Positions 1 to 7,919 are shown, numbered from the stretch's first letter. The stretch is 13,097 nucleotides of DNA from Lentisphaeria bacterium UBA1724 (GCA_002315885.1 DCIO01000065.1:1-13097); one strand, 5' to 3'. Numbers and translations: made by a program. Notes: generated by a model from the sequence alone, not told the origin.

Positions 1-38
1 GCAAGACTACGGCTTCTTCTTAAGGGGGGATTTTCTAG

Positions 39-111
39 GACGGCGGGGACGCCGTCGCTACTTCCTAGGCTTCTTCGACGGCGGGGACGCCGTCGCTACT
101 TCCTAGGCTTC
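39..111. repeat. Two copies of a 35-bp palindromic unit after lysA
   Basis: Identical 35-bp copies at 39-73 and 77-111, 38 bp apart. Each contains GACGGCG, a 4-nt loop, CGCCGTC (a perfect 7-bp stem) followed by GCTACTTCCTAGGCTTC. The hairpin could end or stabilise the lysA transcript, but no T-run follows. The 9-bp array seems to have grown from the 3' part of this unit. It resembles intergenic REP-like repeats; genome-wide copy number is unknown. Confidence 0.85.
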
Positions 112-142
112 CTAGGCTTCCTAGGCTTCCTAGGCTTCCTAG
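101..142. repeat. 9-bp tandem repeat, TCCTAGGCT x4 plus TCCTAG, over the lysA stop
   Basis: Four full 9-bp units and a 6-bp partial unit, each containing the palindrome CCTAGG. On the minus strand it reads GAAGCCTAG repeated, starting at the lysA stop codon (139-141). Since the period is three codons, every unit places a TAG in the lysA frame: 141-139, 132-130, 123-121, 114-112 and 105-103. Confidence 0.95.
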
Positions 143-1413
143 TTTCTCTTCAGGTATTCGGGGACATTCATCAGTCCGATGAGGTCCTGGAAGGTCTCTG
201 CCCGGCGGATCAGGTTATGCTGAGTGCCATTGACCAGCGCCTCTCCACAACGGAGGCGTCCATTATACTGGTAGCTCATGGCATAGCCGTATGCGCCGCC
301 ATTTTCCACCACGATGAGATCGCCCTCGGTGGTGCCTTTGGGGAGCATGCGGTCGCGGACCCACAAGTCGGTATTCTCGCAGAGCTGTCCGCAGAGATTC
401 AGGGGCATGCGTTCCTCCTGTTCGCGGCCATTCACGTAGATGTGGTGGTATGCGCCATAGAGTGCAGGACGGGCCAGGATGTTCATGCCCACGTCAGTGC
501 CGATGATGCGAGAATAGGAGTCCTTGACGGTGTGGACGCGACCGATGATATATCCTGCATCGCCCACGAAGTAACGGGCGGGTTCCATCATCAGGCGCGG
601 TGGCTTCAGGCCGTATTCCGCAATCTTCTCCTTGAAAATCTTCGCCACATTCGCGGCGGCGGCATCGATGTCCAGGACGCTGTCCTCGTGCTTGTAGGGG
701 ATGCCCAGACCGCCACCCAGGTCGATGAACTCGAAATCAATGCCGAGTTCGCGTCCTGCACGGCCAATCAAGTCCATCAGCAAGCCAGTCACGTAGCCGA
801 AGTATTCGGGATCGCGGATGGAACTACCGGGCATCATGTGTGCGCCGAAACGCTTCACGCCCGCTTCCTTCGCCGCACGATAGGCATCCAGCACCTTGTC
901 GGGATGGACACCGAACTTGGCGTCAGGCCCCGCGTTGCAGACAAACGCACCAATATCGCACTGGCCATAACCGGGATTGACGCGGAAGGAGAGCATCTCT
1001 GGCACCCCGTGCTTGAGGACGCGGGGCAAGAGTGACAGGTCATCCAGATTAAAGATCACGCCGGACTCCAGGCCCTGCTTGATATCGTCGTCGGAGAGGA
1101 AATTCCCGGAGAACATCACGTCTTCGCCACCCAGGCCCAGTTCCTTTGCCAGGAGGATTTCGTTCACGCTGGCGGCGTCAATCCCCGCGCCTTCCTGGCG
1201 GAGGATATTTGCCACGGCCAGATTGTTGTTGGCCTTGATGGCATAGAAGAAACGGGTATCGGGATAATACTTCCGGAAAGCAGACAGCGCTCGGCGATAA
1301 TTCGCGCGAATGCGGTTCTCCTCGTAGACATAGAGGGGTGTGCCGTAGGCGGAGGCGAGTTCCTCGACGGACACCCCCTCCAGGTAGATTTGGCCGTTGT
1401 CACGAATTTCCAT
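139..1413 (-). CDS. lysA: Diaminopimelate decarboxylase (LysA-like, PLP fold type III)
   Basis: Converts meso-diaminopimelate to L-lysine, last step of the pathway that also supplies peptidoglycan. 424 residues, normal for the family. The PLP lysine is K60 in FYAIKANNN; the glycine-rich phosphate loop is DLGGGLGIPY (231-240); C345-E346 in CENTD supplies the substrate-site cysteine and glutamate; Y375 in GAYGYAMSYQYN matches the PLP/substrate tyrosine. Three motifs differ from common forms: HMMPGSS (192-198) where most have HIGSQ, EPAR (277-280) instead of EPGR, and CENTD instead of CESGD. Related HMM.GS variants exist, so this is likely a subfamily, but a related amino-acid decarboxylase is possible. 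AGGAG (1423-1427) lies 9 nt upstream, and it follows DUF1015 by 23 bp, last gene of the operon. Its TAG stop lies inside the 9-bp repeat. Confidence 0.85.
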   Translation of the reverse strand: MEIRDNGQIYLEGVSVEELASAYGTPLYVYEENRIRANYRRALSAFRKYYPDTRFFYAIKANNNLAVANILRQEGAGIDAASVNEILLAKELGLGGEDVMFSGNFLSDDDIKQGLESGVIFNLDDLSLLPRVLKHGVPEMLSFRVNPGYGQCDIGAFVCNAGPDAKFGVHPDKVLDAYRAAKEAGVKRFGAHMMPGSSIRDPEYFGYVTGLLMDLIGRAGRELGIDFEFIDLGGGLGIPYKHEDSVLDIDAAAANVAKIFKEKIAEYGLKPPRLMMEPARYFVGDAGYIIGRVHTVKDSYSRIIGTDVGMNILARPALYGAYHHIYVNGREQEERMPLNLCGQLCENTDLWVRDRMLPKGTTEGDLIVVENGGAYGYAMSYQYNGRLRCGEALVNGTQHNLIRRAETFQDLIGLMNVPEYLKRN

Positions 1414-1436
1414 TGTGGATGACTCCTATTCAGGGG

Positions 1437-2642
1437 TTAGATTTGGTGGGTGAAAAGACCATCACGCAGCTTGGGTTCGAACCACGTGGATTTGGGAGGC
1501 ATGATGCCATTGGCATCCGCCACACGCATCAGCTGTTCCAGAGAGGTGGGATACATGGAGAAGGCCACTGCCTCGCCCGCATCCACACGCTTCTCCAGTT
1601 CCTTCGTACCGCGAATGCCGCCCACGAAGTCAATGCGGGCATCACGACGGGGATCCTCGATGCCCAGCATGGGATTCAGGACCTGGTTCTGCAACAGGCT
1701 CACATCCAAGTTCTCGATAGGATCCTCGGGATGGCGCTCCGTGAAAGAAAGACCATACCACTTGCCACCCATGTAGAAACTGACCTCCCCAGGAGCCACA
1801 GGCACCGCGGGGGCATTCTCGCTGACCTGGCCAACCGCCGACAATTTCGCCAGGAACTCCGCCTCAGTCATGCCCTTCAGGTCCTTGACCACACGGTTGT
1901 ATGCCAGAATCTTCAGCTGGCTGGCAGGGAAAATCACCGCCATGGTGCGACCGGATTCACCAGCACCGCCCTTTTCGTCACAAGTACGTCCTGCTGCGGC
2001 CGCGCGATGATGACCGTCGGCGATGTAGAGGATGGGCACTTGCTTGTCAAAAGCCTCGGCCACGGCGGCGGTATCCGCAGCAGGAATCCGCCAGCCCGTG
2101 TGACCAATGCCGTCCTCCGCCACAAAGTCAAACAACGGCGTCTCGTTGGTCATGACCTTCGCCACAATTGCATCCAAAGACGCATTGTCACGATAGGCCA
2201 GGAAGACCGGCCCCGTCTGAGCGCCCGTGGTCAGAATATGACGCGTGCGGTCGTCTTCCTTGTCCTTACGGGTGAATTCGTGACGACGGACAATGCCAGC
2301 CTTGTATTCGGGAACGCTGGCGCAACCCACGATGCCAGTCTGACGACGGCCGTCCATCACCAGAGAATAGACATAATAGGATGCCACTTCATCCTGCTTC
2401 AACACGCCCTGAGTCAGCTTCTGGAAATTCTCTGCGGCACGTGCATAGACCTGCGCGTCGTAGGAAGAGACCTCGTCGGGGAATTCCAAGTCAGAGAGAG
2501 TGACATGCAGGAAAGAGAGTGGCTTGTCCGCAACTGCCTGGCGGGCCTCCTGGCGCGTCATAACATCGTAGGGCAAGGACGCAACCGCGGGCGCATTCTC
2601 TTTCGAGGGCAAATACGCACGGAATGGGAAAACAGTCGACAT
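1437..2642 (-). CDS. DUF1015 family protein
   Basis: 401 residues, the usual family length, no signal peptide. The family signatures are present in order: SLPYDVM (22-28), RRHEFTRKDKEDDR (119-132), YIADGHHR (206-213) and the C-terminal PPKSTWFEPKLRDGL (382-396). The histidine pair in ADGHHR and the arginines around it are candidate active-site residues. DUF1015 genes often lie next to serine biosynthesis genes (serA/serC), and I recall a suggestion that some members are small-molecule, possibly serine, kinases; I am not certain of this and no such neighbour is here. A strong AGGAG (2652-2656) precedes the ATG by 9 nt. It ends 23 bp before lysA, so the two are likely co-transcribed. Cytoplasmic enzyme of unproven activity. 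Confidence 0.9.
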   Translation of the reverse strand: MSTVFPFRAYLPSKENAPAVASLPYDVMTRQEARQAVADKPLSFLHVTLSDLEFPDEVSSYDAQVYARAAENFQKLTQGVLKQDEVASYYVYSLVMDGRRQTGIVGCASVPEYKAGIVRRHEFTRKDKEDDRTRHILTTGAQTGPVFLAYRDNASLDAIVAKVMTNETPLFDFVAEDGIGHTGWRIPAADTAAVAEAFDKQVPILYIADGHHRAAAAGRTCDEKGGAGESGRTMAVIFPASQLKILAYNRVVKDLKGMTEAEFLAKLSAVGQVSENAPAVPVAPGEVSFYMGGKWYGLSFTERHPEDPIENLDVSLLQNQVLNPMLGIEDPRRDARIDFVGGIRGTKELEKRVDAGEAVAFSMYPTSLEQLMRVADANGIMPPKSTWFEPKLRDGLFTHQI

Positions 2643-2686
2643 TGATTTTTTCTCCTATGTATTGATTCCAAACAAAATTTCAAAGA

Positions 2687-4840
2687 CTACAGTGCTTCCA
2701 TAGAACCGCCTTGCATCAGAGCGCCTTCAATCGCGTGGCGTATCTTCTCAGGCAACAACTCCAGACACTCCTGGCGTTGTTTTTCCAGGGAGCTGCCTTC
2801 AACGAATTGGCATTGATTCAGGACATTCAAGAGCTCGCCCTGCAACTCGGCATAATCAAAGCCTACCATTTCCGTAGGCTCACCCACTCTGCACTGCGCT
2901 TCAAAGAGATGGCAGAGGATATCCTCCGTCCATTCCTCCAGCATACTCTGGCGGCAGAAATCCATCATCTCCGCGGCAGACCAAACGCGCTCCTCCCGCA
3001 AACGAACAGGCGCACCAGGCGCCATGGTCTGGCGCTCATCTTCGCAGTGCACCGAGCGTATCTTCTTGGTGGACAACACTTCCTCCTGCACAAATTCCTT
3101 CGAGTAGAAACCACTAAACTCCTCCTGGGTATTCTCGACACCCTCGCCAGCAATCTTTGCTCGCGCACGCACATGGCCGCTTCGGGTAGAGCTCTTCGTG
3201 GAAATCTGCTCCTCAAAGAGTTCCTGGACGAAAACCAACCCCTGGGGACTCTCCTCCAAACGCGGGTCCGTATACCAACGATGGCTCCTCGTCTCGGACC
3301 GCGTTTCTAGGGCATCCCCCGTGAATTCCAGCAACTCGCCCTCCGACAACACATAATCGGCAATGGAGGAATCCTCTGTCAAACTCCAGAGTTTTTCCGC
3401 AGAGTAGCGCTTGATTTTGTCTTCCAACGCACACCGCAAATCCTTTGTCCAGACTGCCCCAGACACCTGGCTAATTTCACTGGAGAGTTCCGCCACTGCC
3501 ATACTGCACAGCGGCTCATGCTGCTGCAGGCGTGACAACGCGGCATTCTTTCGCTCCTCGGAAATAACCAGCTTCTGATCGCTGTCATCACACAATTCCG
3601 CCAGCATACCATGCAGGGCGACAACCACCGCCTGTCGGTCAAAACGATCCGCAATCTTTGTCTGCGTCTGGAAATACAATTCCACCGCAGGCCCTCGCAT
3701 CTCCTCCACGGCATCGTTCAATGCCGCAATCAATTTCTCCGCAAGACCATACCGGACATAACAATCCCAGGCACCCACGCGATTGGCTCGCAATGCCTCC
3801 TGCATCCCTCTGCACCAAGAAATGTTTCCCCAATAACCACGGCTCTCTTTCGTGCGCTCCGGCATGCCCTGAATCAACGCCATCTCCACTTCGAAAAGTC
3901 CCATCACAGCACTGCGAATGCGCTCGCACTCCTGCACAAGCACCTTCTGGAAACGCTCGTCTTTCTCCCAAATCGAAAGGGATTTCGACATCAGGGACTC
4001 ATACATCACCTTCTCTTTCGCATCCGACACCAACACCAAGACACGCTCCACGCAATCCGCAGGTCCCTCGGCATACATCTTCCGGAAATCCTGTATGGTG
4101 TCATAATCGCCAATGACACCAAAATCCCTCGTGTTCCCAATACGCTTTGCCAATTCGGACAGGGCATCCAAATACTCGGAATCTTGACCACCCGCCTCAA
4201 ATATCTTCCGCGCAGAGGCCATGCCTTCCGTGAGCTCGGCTTTCAAGGACAATGCCTCCCGGCACAACCGCAGGGCCTTCAAGGACCCCGCGTCCTGTCC
4301 CCCAAGTTCCAGACGCTTATGCTGTGCCGCCCACGCCTGAAACAACGCCACTTCCTTCGCATCCGCATAGGAAGCCAGAAATGCCGCGCATTCCGCTACA
4401 GGCACCTCTACTGACCGGGGCGCCTGAAGCACCTCCTGGCACATAGCCAGCATGGCGTCCATCTCCGCATAATCCCCGCGTTTTCCCAATTTCTCGCAAT
4501 AGAAAGCGATGCCGTCCTGACGGGGAATATACGCGAAATCGGGGAACCGCAGCACAAGGGACCGTGCGCCATTTCCACGGAGAAGTGCCCCGCGCTCGTT
4601 GCGGGCATTCAACGCGACGCCGTACACATCCGCCGCCTGGCGGTTGGCTACGACGCCGTGTTCTTCTTCATACCAAGTCAACAGCGAATACTGCGCCTCC
4701 AATGACACCCCGTCGGGGAATTCAATGCGTCCCGCAGTGCCACTGCCGGAAGACGCAAAGCCCGGTGGCGCGGTCAGTGTCTGGCATGATGCCAGCACCA
4801 CCGCCACCACCAGAATGAGAATGGAACGCAATAACGCCAT
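2687..4840 (-). CDS. Large predicted lipoprotein of unknown function
   Basis: 717 residues; I do not recognise any domain. The N-terminus is a lipoprotein signal: MALLRS, hydrophobic ILILVVAVVLASC with C19 as the acylation site (lipobox LASC), then Q20, which suggests outer-membrane sorting by the Enterobacterial rule only. The rest is mostly charged helix with many Glu and Lys and about 18 further cysteines scattered over its length (FYCEK, DCVER, WCRG, LCDD, HCED, QCQF), unusual for an exported protein unless disulfides form. Residues ~520-620 look more strand-rich, with a run of Ser/Thr/Arg and charged residues. No Shine-Dalgarno is close to the ATG; the nearest AGGA is 14 nt upstream, in the repeat element at 4851-4881. 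It sits between the cyclophilin (42 bp) and DUF1015 (44 bp) genes, so it is in the same operon. Base use is more AT-rich than in its neighbours, perhaps a faster-evolving gene. Confidence 0.85.
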   Translation of the reverse strand: MALLRSILILVVAVVLASCQTLTAPPGFASSGSGTAGRIEFPDGVSLEAQYSLLTWYEEEHGVVANRQAADVYGVALNARNERGALLRGNGARSLVLRFPDFAYIPRQDGIAFYCEKLGKRGDYAEMDAMLAMCQEVLQAPRSVEVPVAECAAFLASYADAKEVALFQAWAAQHKRLELGGQDAGSLKALRLCREALSLKAELTEGMASARKIFEAGGQDSEYLDALSELAKRIGNTRDFGVIGDYDTIQDFRKMYAEGPADCVERVLVLVSDAKEKVMYESLMSKSLSIWEKDERFQKVLVQECERIRSAVMGLFEVEMALIQGMPERTKESRGYWGNISWCRGMQEALRANRVGAWDCYVRYGLAEKLIAALNDAVEEMRGPAVELYFQTQTKIADRFDRQAVVVALHGMLAELCDDSDQKLVISEERKNAALSRLQQHEPLCSMAVAELSSEISQVSGAVWTKDLRCALEDKIKRYSAEKLWSLTEDSSIADYVLSEGELLEFTGDALETRSETRSHRWYTDPRLEESPQGLVFVQELFEEQISTKSSTRSGHVRARAKIAGEGVENTQEEFSGFYSKEFVQEEVLSTKKIRSVHCEDERQTMAPGAPVRLREERVWSAAEMMDFCRQSMLEEWTEDILCHLFEAQCRVGEPTEMVGFDYAELQGELLNVLNQCQFVEGSSLEKQRQECLELLPEKIRHAIEGALMQGGSMEAL

Positions 4841-4850
4841 ATCGGGGTTA

Positions 4851-4881
4851 CTTGTCCTGTGCCCGAAGCACGAACTTCGGG
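4851..4881 (-). repeat. Hairpin-CACAGGACAAG element, copy 2 (before the lipoprotein gene)
   Basis: The minus strand reads CCCGAAG, a 6-nt loop, CTTCGGG (4862-4881), then CACAGGACAAG (4851-4861). The 11-nt tail is identical to the copy at 7843-7853. The stem differs in sequence but pairs perfectly, giving a compensated change. The stem begins 1 nt after the cyclophilin stop codon and the tail ends 10 nt before the lipoprotein ATG. Confidence 0.7.
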
Positions 4882-4882
4882 G

Positions 4883-5488
4883 CTACTTCAGTTTCTTGAC
4901 CTCGTACTTGTGATTGCGTTTGCTGACCACCTCGATATTGAAGGGGATGCGTTCCTTGGGAGAACCGCTCTGGGTGCCGACCTTTTCGATGGCATCCAGC
5001 ACATCCATTCCGGCGATCACCTTGCCGAAGACGGAGTGGTGTCCATCCAGCCAGGGAGTGGTGGTGAAAGTAATGAAGAACTGGCTGCCATTGGTGTTGG
5101 CACCGCTGTTCGCCATGGAGAGAATGCCACGACCCACGTGCTTGAGGGTCTTGCTGAACTCGTCGGCGAACTTGTAGCCGGGATCGCCAGTGCCGGGCAT
5201 GCCAATGGACCCCTGGCGAGAATTGGGGCAACCGCCCTGAGCCATGAAATCAGGGATGATGCGATGGAAAGACTGCCCCTGATAGAAGCCCGCCTCTGCC
5301 AGGCAGATCATATTCGCCACCGTATTGGGGCACTCATCCTCAAAGAGCTCCACCATCATGTCGCCCTTGCTAGTCATAATCCGAATCACGGGATTCGCTT
5401 CTTTTTCGCTCATCGCGGGTTTCTCCTCACTAAATCCTAATGCACCAAAAACAAACAAACTCAAAACAGTCAAAAAACGAAATTTCAT
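4883..5488 (-). CDS. Exported cyclophilin-type peptidyl-prolyl cis-trans isomerase
   Basis: 201 residues. Residues 1-19 form a signal peptide: K2/R4, hydrophobic LTVLSLFVFGALGF, then a likely cut after ALG or nearby; no lipobox cysteine is present, so the product is probably periplasmic. The cyclophilin domain starts near residue 34. FHRIIPDFMAQGG (74-86) supplies the catalytic arginine R76 and F81, M82, Q84; GSQFFITF (134-141) and WLDGHHSVFGKV (146-157) supply Q136, F138, W146 and H151. These match the human cyclophilin A active-site set, so it should be active and cyclosporin-binding in principle. A strong AAGGAGG (5498-5504) lies 9 nt before the ATG and confirms this start. It follows rlmN by 50 bp and precedes the lipoprotein gene by 42 bp. 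It assists proline isomerisation in exported proteins; the exact clients are unknown. Confidence 0.94.
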   Translation of the reverse strand: MKFRFLTVLSLFVFGALGFSEEKPAMSEKEANPVIRIMTSKGDMMVELFEDECPNTVANMICLAEAGFYQGQSFHRIIPDFMAQGGCPNSRQGSIGMPGTGDPGYKFADEFSKTLKHVGRGILSMANSGANTNGSQFFITFTTTPWLDGHHSVFGKVIAGMDVLDAIEKVGTQSGSPKERIPFNIEVVSKRNHKYEVKKLK

Positions 5489-5538
5489 AAAATCAATCCT
5501 CCTTGGGTTAATGATGCTCTATGAACAAAAAATCTATT

Positions 5539-6555
5539 TCAGCCCTTCGCCTGGCGCAACTGCCCACAAGCCGCCAGAATCCCCTGCCCATGGGAATGAC
5601 GGAGAGTCGCCTGGACACCACGGGCAACCAAAAAATCCACCGCCTCGTAGCAGCGCCGCAAGGTAGGCGCCGTCAGACGGCTGGAATTGGGATTGCAGGG
5701 AATCAGATTCACCTTCGCCCGAAGGCGATGAGCGATCTCCGAAAGCTCCTCCAGAGTCTCCCGACTGTCGTTCTTGCCGTCAATCAGGGCATACTCCAGA
5801 GTCAGCATCCGTCCCGTCAACTGACGGTGGTATTCGCAGGCCTGGAAAATCTCCTCCAGCGGATAGCGGTTGGCGGGAGGGATGATCTGCCCGCGCATCT
5901 CGTCATTCACCGCATGTAACGACAGCGCCAGATTCCAGGAACGCTCCAATTCCGCCAGTTGACGGATGCCAGGAACAATTCCGCTGGTGGAAATGGTGAT
6001 GTGACGTGCGCCAAATCCCAATGTATCCTCTCCTGCGATGCCGTCCAGCGCATCCCGCAGAGACTCGAGATTCAGCAGTGGTTCGCCCATGCCCATCACC
6101 ACGATGTTGTCCACACGGTCGCCGACCTCACGGCACGCCAGAATCACCTGGTCGATGATTTCGCCCTTGGTGAGGTTGCGCACCAGACCATTGCGACCGC
6201 TGGCGCAGAAAACACAGCGCACAGGACACCCCACCTGGGTGGAAATGCACACCGTGGTGCGACCAGGCACGCGTATCAACACCGTCTCAATGGTATTGCC
6301 GTCCTCCAATTCCGAGAGCCACTTGACGGTACCGTCATCGGGATCGGTCAGCCGTTCGCGGGTAGTCAGGGAGAAGGCACGTGCCTCGGTAGCCAGTTGT
6401 TCCTTCAGCGCGCCCGGGAGGTTGGTCATCTCGTCGTAGGAGACTGCGAAGCGACCGTAGAGCCACTCCTTCACCTGCTTTGCACGGAAAGCGGGCTGTT
6501 TCCAGGAAACCAGCAGCTCCTTCAGACGAGATTCTCCCAGGTCCTTCAGGTTCAT
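5539..6555 (-). CDS. rlmN: Dual-specificity 23S rRNA/tRNA adenine-C2 methyltransferase RlmN (radical SAM)
   Basis: Methylates C2 of A2503 in 23S rRNA and of A37 in some tRNAs. 338 residues from the chosen start. The radical-SAM cluster site is C110, C114, C117 (CPVRCVFC, a CxxxCxxC motif). C103, seven residues before it (CISTQVGC), matches the resolving cysteine, and C330 in AACGQL matches the methyl-carrying cysteine. GMGEPLLN, ISTSGIVPGI, LALSLHAVNDEMR and NLIPCNP are family motifs present in order. The N-terminal helical domain (FRAKQVKEWLYGRF) binds RNA. The ATG overlaps the thiI stop (ATGA), so the two RNA-modification genes are translationally coupled. An in-frame ATG at 6639 would add 28 residues encoded within thiI and is not supported. 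Cytoplasmic; nothing is missing from the catalytic set. Confidence 0.96.
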   Translation of the reverse strand: MNLKDLGESRLKELLVSWKQPAFRAKQVKEWLYGRFAVSYDEMTNLPGALKEQLATEARAFSLTTRERLTDPDDGTVKWLSELEDGNTIETVLIRVPGRTTVCISTQVGCPVRCVFCASGRNGLVRNLTKGEIIDQVILACREVGDRVDNIVVMGMGEPLLNLESLRDALDGIAGEDTLGFGARHITISTSGIVPGIRQLAELERSWNLALSLHAVNDEMRGQIIPPANRYPLEEIFQACEYHRQLTGRMLTLEYALIDGKNDSRETLEELSEIAHRLRAKVNLIPCNPNSSRLTAPTLRRCYEAVDFLVARGVQATLRHSHGQGILAACGQLRQAKG

Positions 6556-7841
6556 AACGGCAACGGGACCTCCTGGAGCTCGGTAAAGGGATGGGCCGCG
6601 TAATTCAACGTGCTCATGATGGTGGTCTGCTTCAGACATTCACGAAGGAGCACAGGCAAATCCAGTTTCGCCTCATCCGCACGAACCGCACCCAGGTTGG
6701 CGTGAGTCGTGGGCCCCACGGGCGCGAAAACCGTGCAGGAATCCGGGACCTGAATCTGGGAAATGGGGAAAGTGCCGATCTTCTCGGCCACCGCGATGAT
6801 GTCCAATTTGTCGTAGACCAGCAAGGGGCGCAAAATCATCATGGGACAGGCGTCCTCAATGACACGCATGTTGGTCAAGGTCTGGCTGGCAACCTGCCCC
6901 AGGTTGTCACCCGTCACCAACGCCTCGCTACCGAAGTAATTCGCCACAATGGACGCCAGACGCATCATGTTCCGGCGATAATGGACCGTCCGGAATTTCT
7001 CCTCGCAGTTGTCGCGTATCGCCTTCTGCAAGGGCAGCAAATTCACCGCTACCACGCGACCGCGATGCTGGAAATGGTTCAAGACCCGTGCGATGTCGCA
7101 AATCTTCGTCAATCCCGCCTCGGGGGTATAGGGGCTGCTGTGGAAAGTGATGAAATCCACGTAGGTGCCACGACGGATCATCTCGTAGCATGCCACGGGT
7201 GAGTCAATGCCACCCGACAGCAACGCCAGCGCCGTGCCGCCAGAGCCCGCGGGAAGACCGCCTGCCCCCGCAATGCGCTCGTAATCCACGAAGATGCCGC
7301 TGGGACGCAAATCCACACAAATCTTCAGGGTCGGCGTCTTCAAATCCAGTTTCAGATCGGGATGCTCGGCAAGAATGCGCTCGGCAAAATGCATCTCGAT
7401 ATCACGGGAACACATGGGGAACCGCTTGTCGCAGCGATTCACACGCATGGCGTATCTCCGCTGGTCAGGAGGGAACACCTTGATAAATGCCTCGTAGACC
7501 ACGGGGAAAGTCCGCCAGATATATTCTTCCAAGTCCGCGAGAGTCGCCTTGCAGCGCCACCCTGGAGAGACTGACGCAATGCCGGGCAACGCGGGAATCT
7601 CCCGACGCAAGGCATCCACTTGCTCACTAGTCAACTCCATCCCTTCGTTCTCGGGATAGAGATAGACGCGACCGCGCTCGACATCAAAATGAGGCTTGCC
7701 AAAGGCGCCATTCAGACAACGCTCCAATCCCTCATTCATGTGACGGATGAAGACGCCACGATTCCGCCCTTTTGTGCCAATCTCACTGTATCGGCAACAG
7801 ACGGCGTTGTATGGCAAAATTGGCTGCCAGTAACTGCTCAT
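6552..7841 (-). CDS. thiI: tRNA 4-thiouridine synthetase ThiI, short form without rhodanese domain
   Basis: Adenylates U8 of tRNA and transfers sulfur to make 4-thiouridine; it may also feed thiamine thiazole synthesis. From the chosen start it has 429 residues. The N-terminal ferredoxin-like part (CCRYSEIGTKGRNRGVF, 15-31) is followed by a THUMP domain (~76-188) and the PP-loop ATPase domain with SGGIDSPVA (209-217), then VTGDNLGQVASQTLTN and RPLLVYDKLDII. C369 in PDSCTVF matches the cysteine conserved in the ATPase domain. The C-terminal rhodanese domain of the E. coli enzyme, which holds the persulfide cysteine, is absent, as in Bacillus and archaeal forms; sulfur must therefore reach it another way. 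The start at 7841 is chosen because AGGA is 5 nt upstream and an upstream ATG at 7931 would have translation run through a terminator. Its stop overlaps the rlmN start by 4 bp. Confidence 0.94.
   Translation of the reverse strand: MSSYWQPILPYNAVCCRYSEIGTKGRNRGVFIRHMNEGLERCLNGAFGKPHFDVERGRVYLYPENEGMELTSEQVDALRREIPALPGIASVSPGWRCKATLADLEEYIWRTFPVVYEAFIKVFPPDQRRYAMRVNRCDKRFPMCSRDIEMHFAERILAEHPDLKLDLKTPTLKICVDLRPSGIFVDYERIAGAGGLPAGSGGTALALLSGGIDSPVACYEMIRRGTYVDFITFHSSPYTPEAGLTKICDIARVLNHFQHRGRVVAVNLLPLQKAIRDNCEEKFRTVHYRRNMMRLASIVANYFGSEALVTGDNLGQVASQTLTNMRVIEDACPMMILRPLLVYDKLDIIAVAEKIGTFPISQIQVPDSCTVFAPVGPTTHANLGAVRADEAKLDLPVLLRECLKQTTIMSTLNYAAHPFTELQEVPLPL
6569..6574 (-). promoter_or_regulatory. 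rlmN ribosome binding site inside thiI (decides the start)
   Basis: The minus strand reads AGGAGG, 13 nt before ATG at 6555 and inside the last codons of thiI. With the ATGA overlap it indicates translational coupling and favours this start over the in-frame ATG at 6639, deeper within thiI. Confidence 0.65.
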
Positions 7842-7842
7842 T

Positions 7843-7873
7843 CTTGTCCTGTGCTTCGAACACCAGCTCGAAG
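7843..7873 (-). repeat. Hairpin-CACAGGACAAG element, copy 1 (before thiI)
   Basis: The minus strand reads CTTCGA, an 8-nt loop, TCGAAG (7854-7873), then CACAGGACAAG (7843-7853) directly abutting A-ATG of thiI. The AGGA in it (7847-7850) sits 5 nt before the ATG and can serve as the thiI ribosome binding site. The same tail and a similar hairpin recur at 4851-4881 before another gene. Confidence 0.7.
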
Positions 7874-7877
7874 TCTT

Positions 7878-7919
7878 AAAAAAAGCCGCCTGACAGGGTA
7901 TTTTTTCCCCGCCAGGCGG
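7878..7919 (-). terminator. Rho-independent terminator of the scaffold/GGGtGRT operon
   Basis: On the minus strand CCGCCTG pairs perfectly with CAGGCGG, with an inner GGG/CCC helix in the enclosed region, and one C later comes a run of seven T (7884-7878). This is a textbook intrinsic terminator. It also shows that the ATG at 7931, inside the thiI reading frame but upstream of the hairpin, is not the thiI start. Confidence 0.88.

Noticed and set aside
39..142. CRISPR array
   Set aside because: Only two 35-bp copies 38 bp apart with a 3-bp gap and no variable spacers, followed by a pure 9-bp tandem; no cas genes.
1338..2645. 435-codon plus-strand frame opposite DUF1015
   Set aside because: Shadow of a recognised minus-strand gene, with no domain or ribosome site of its own.
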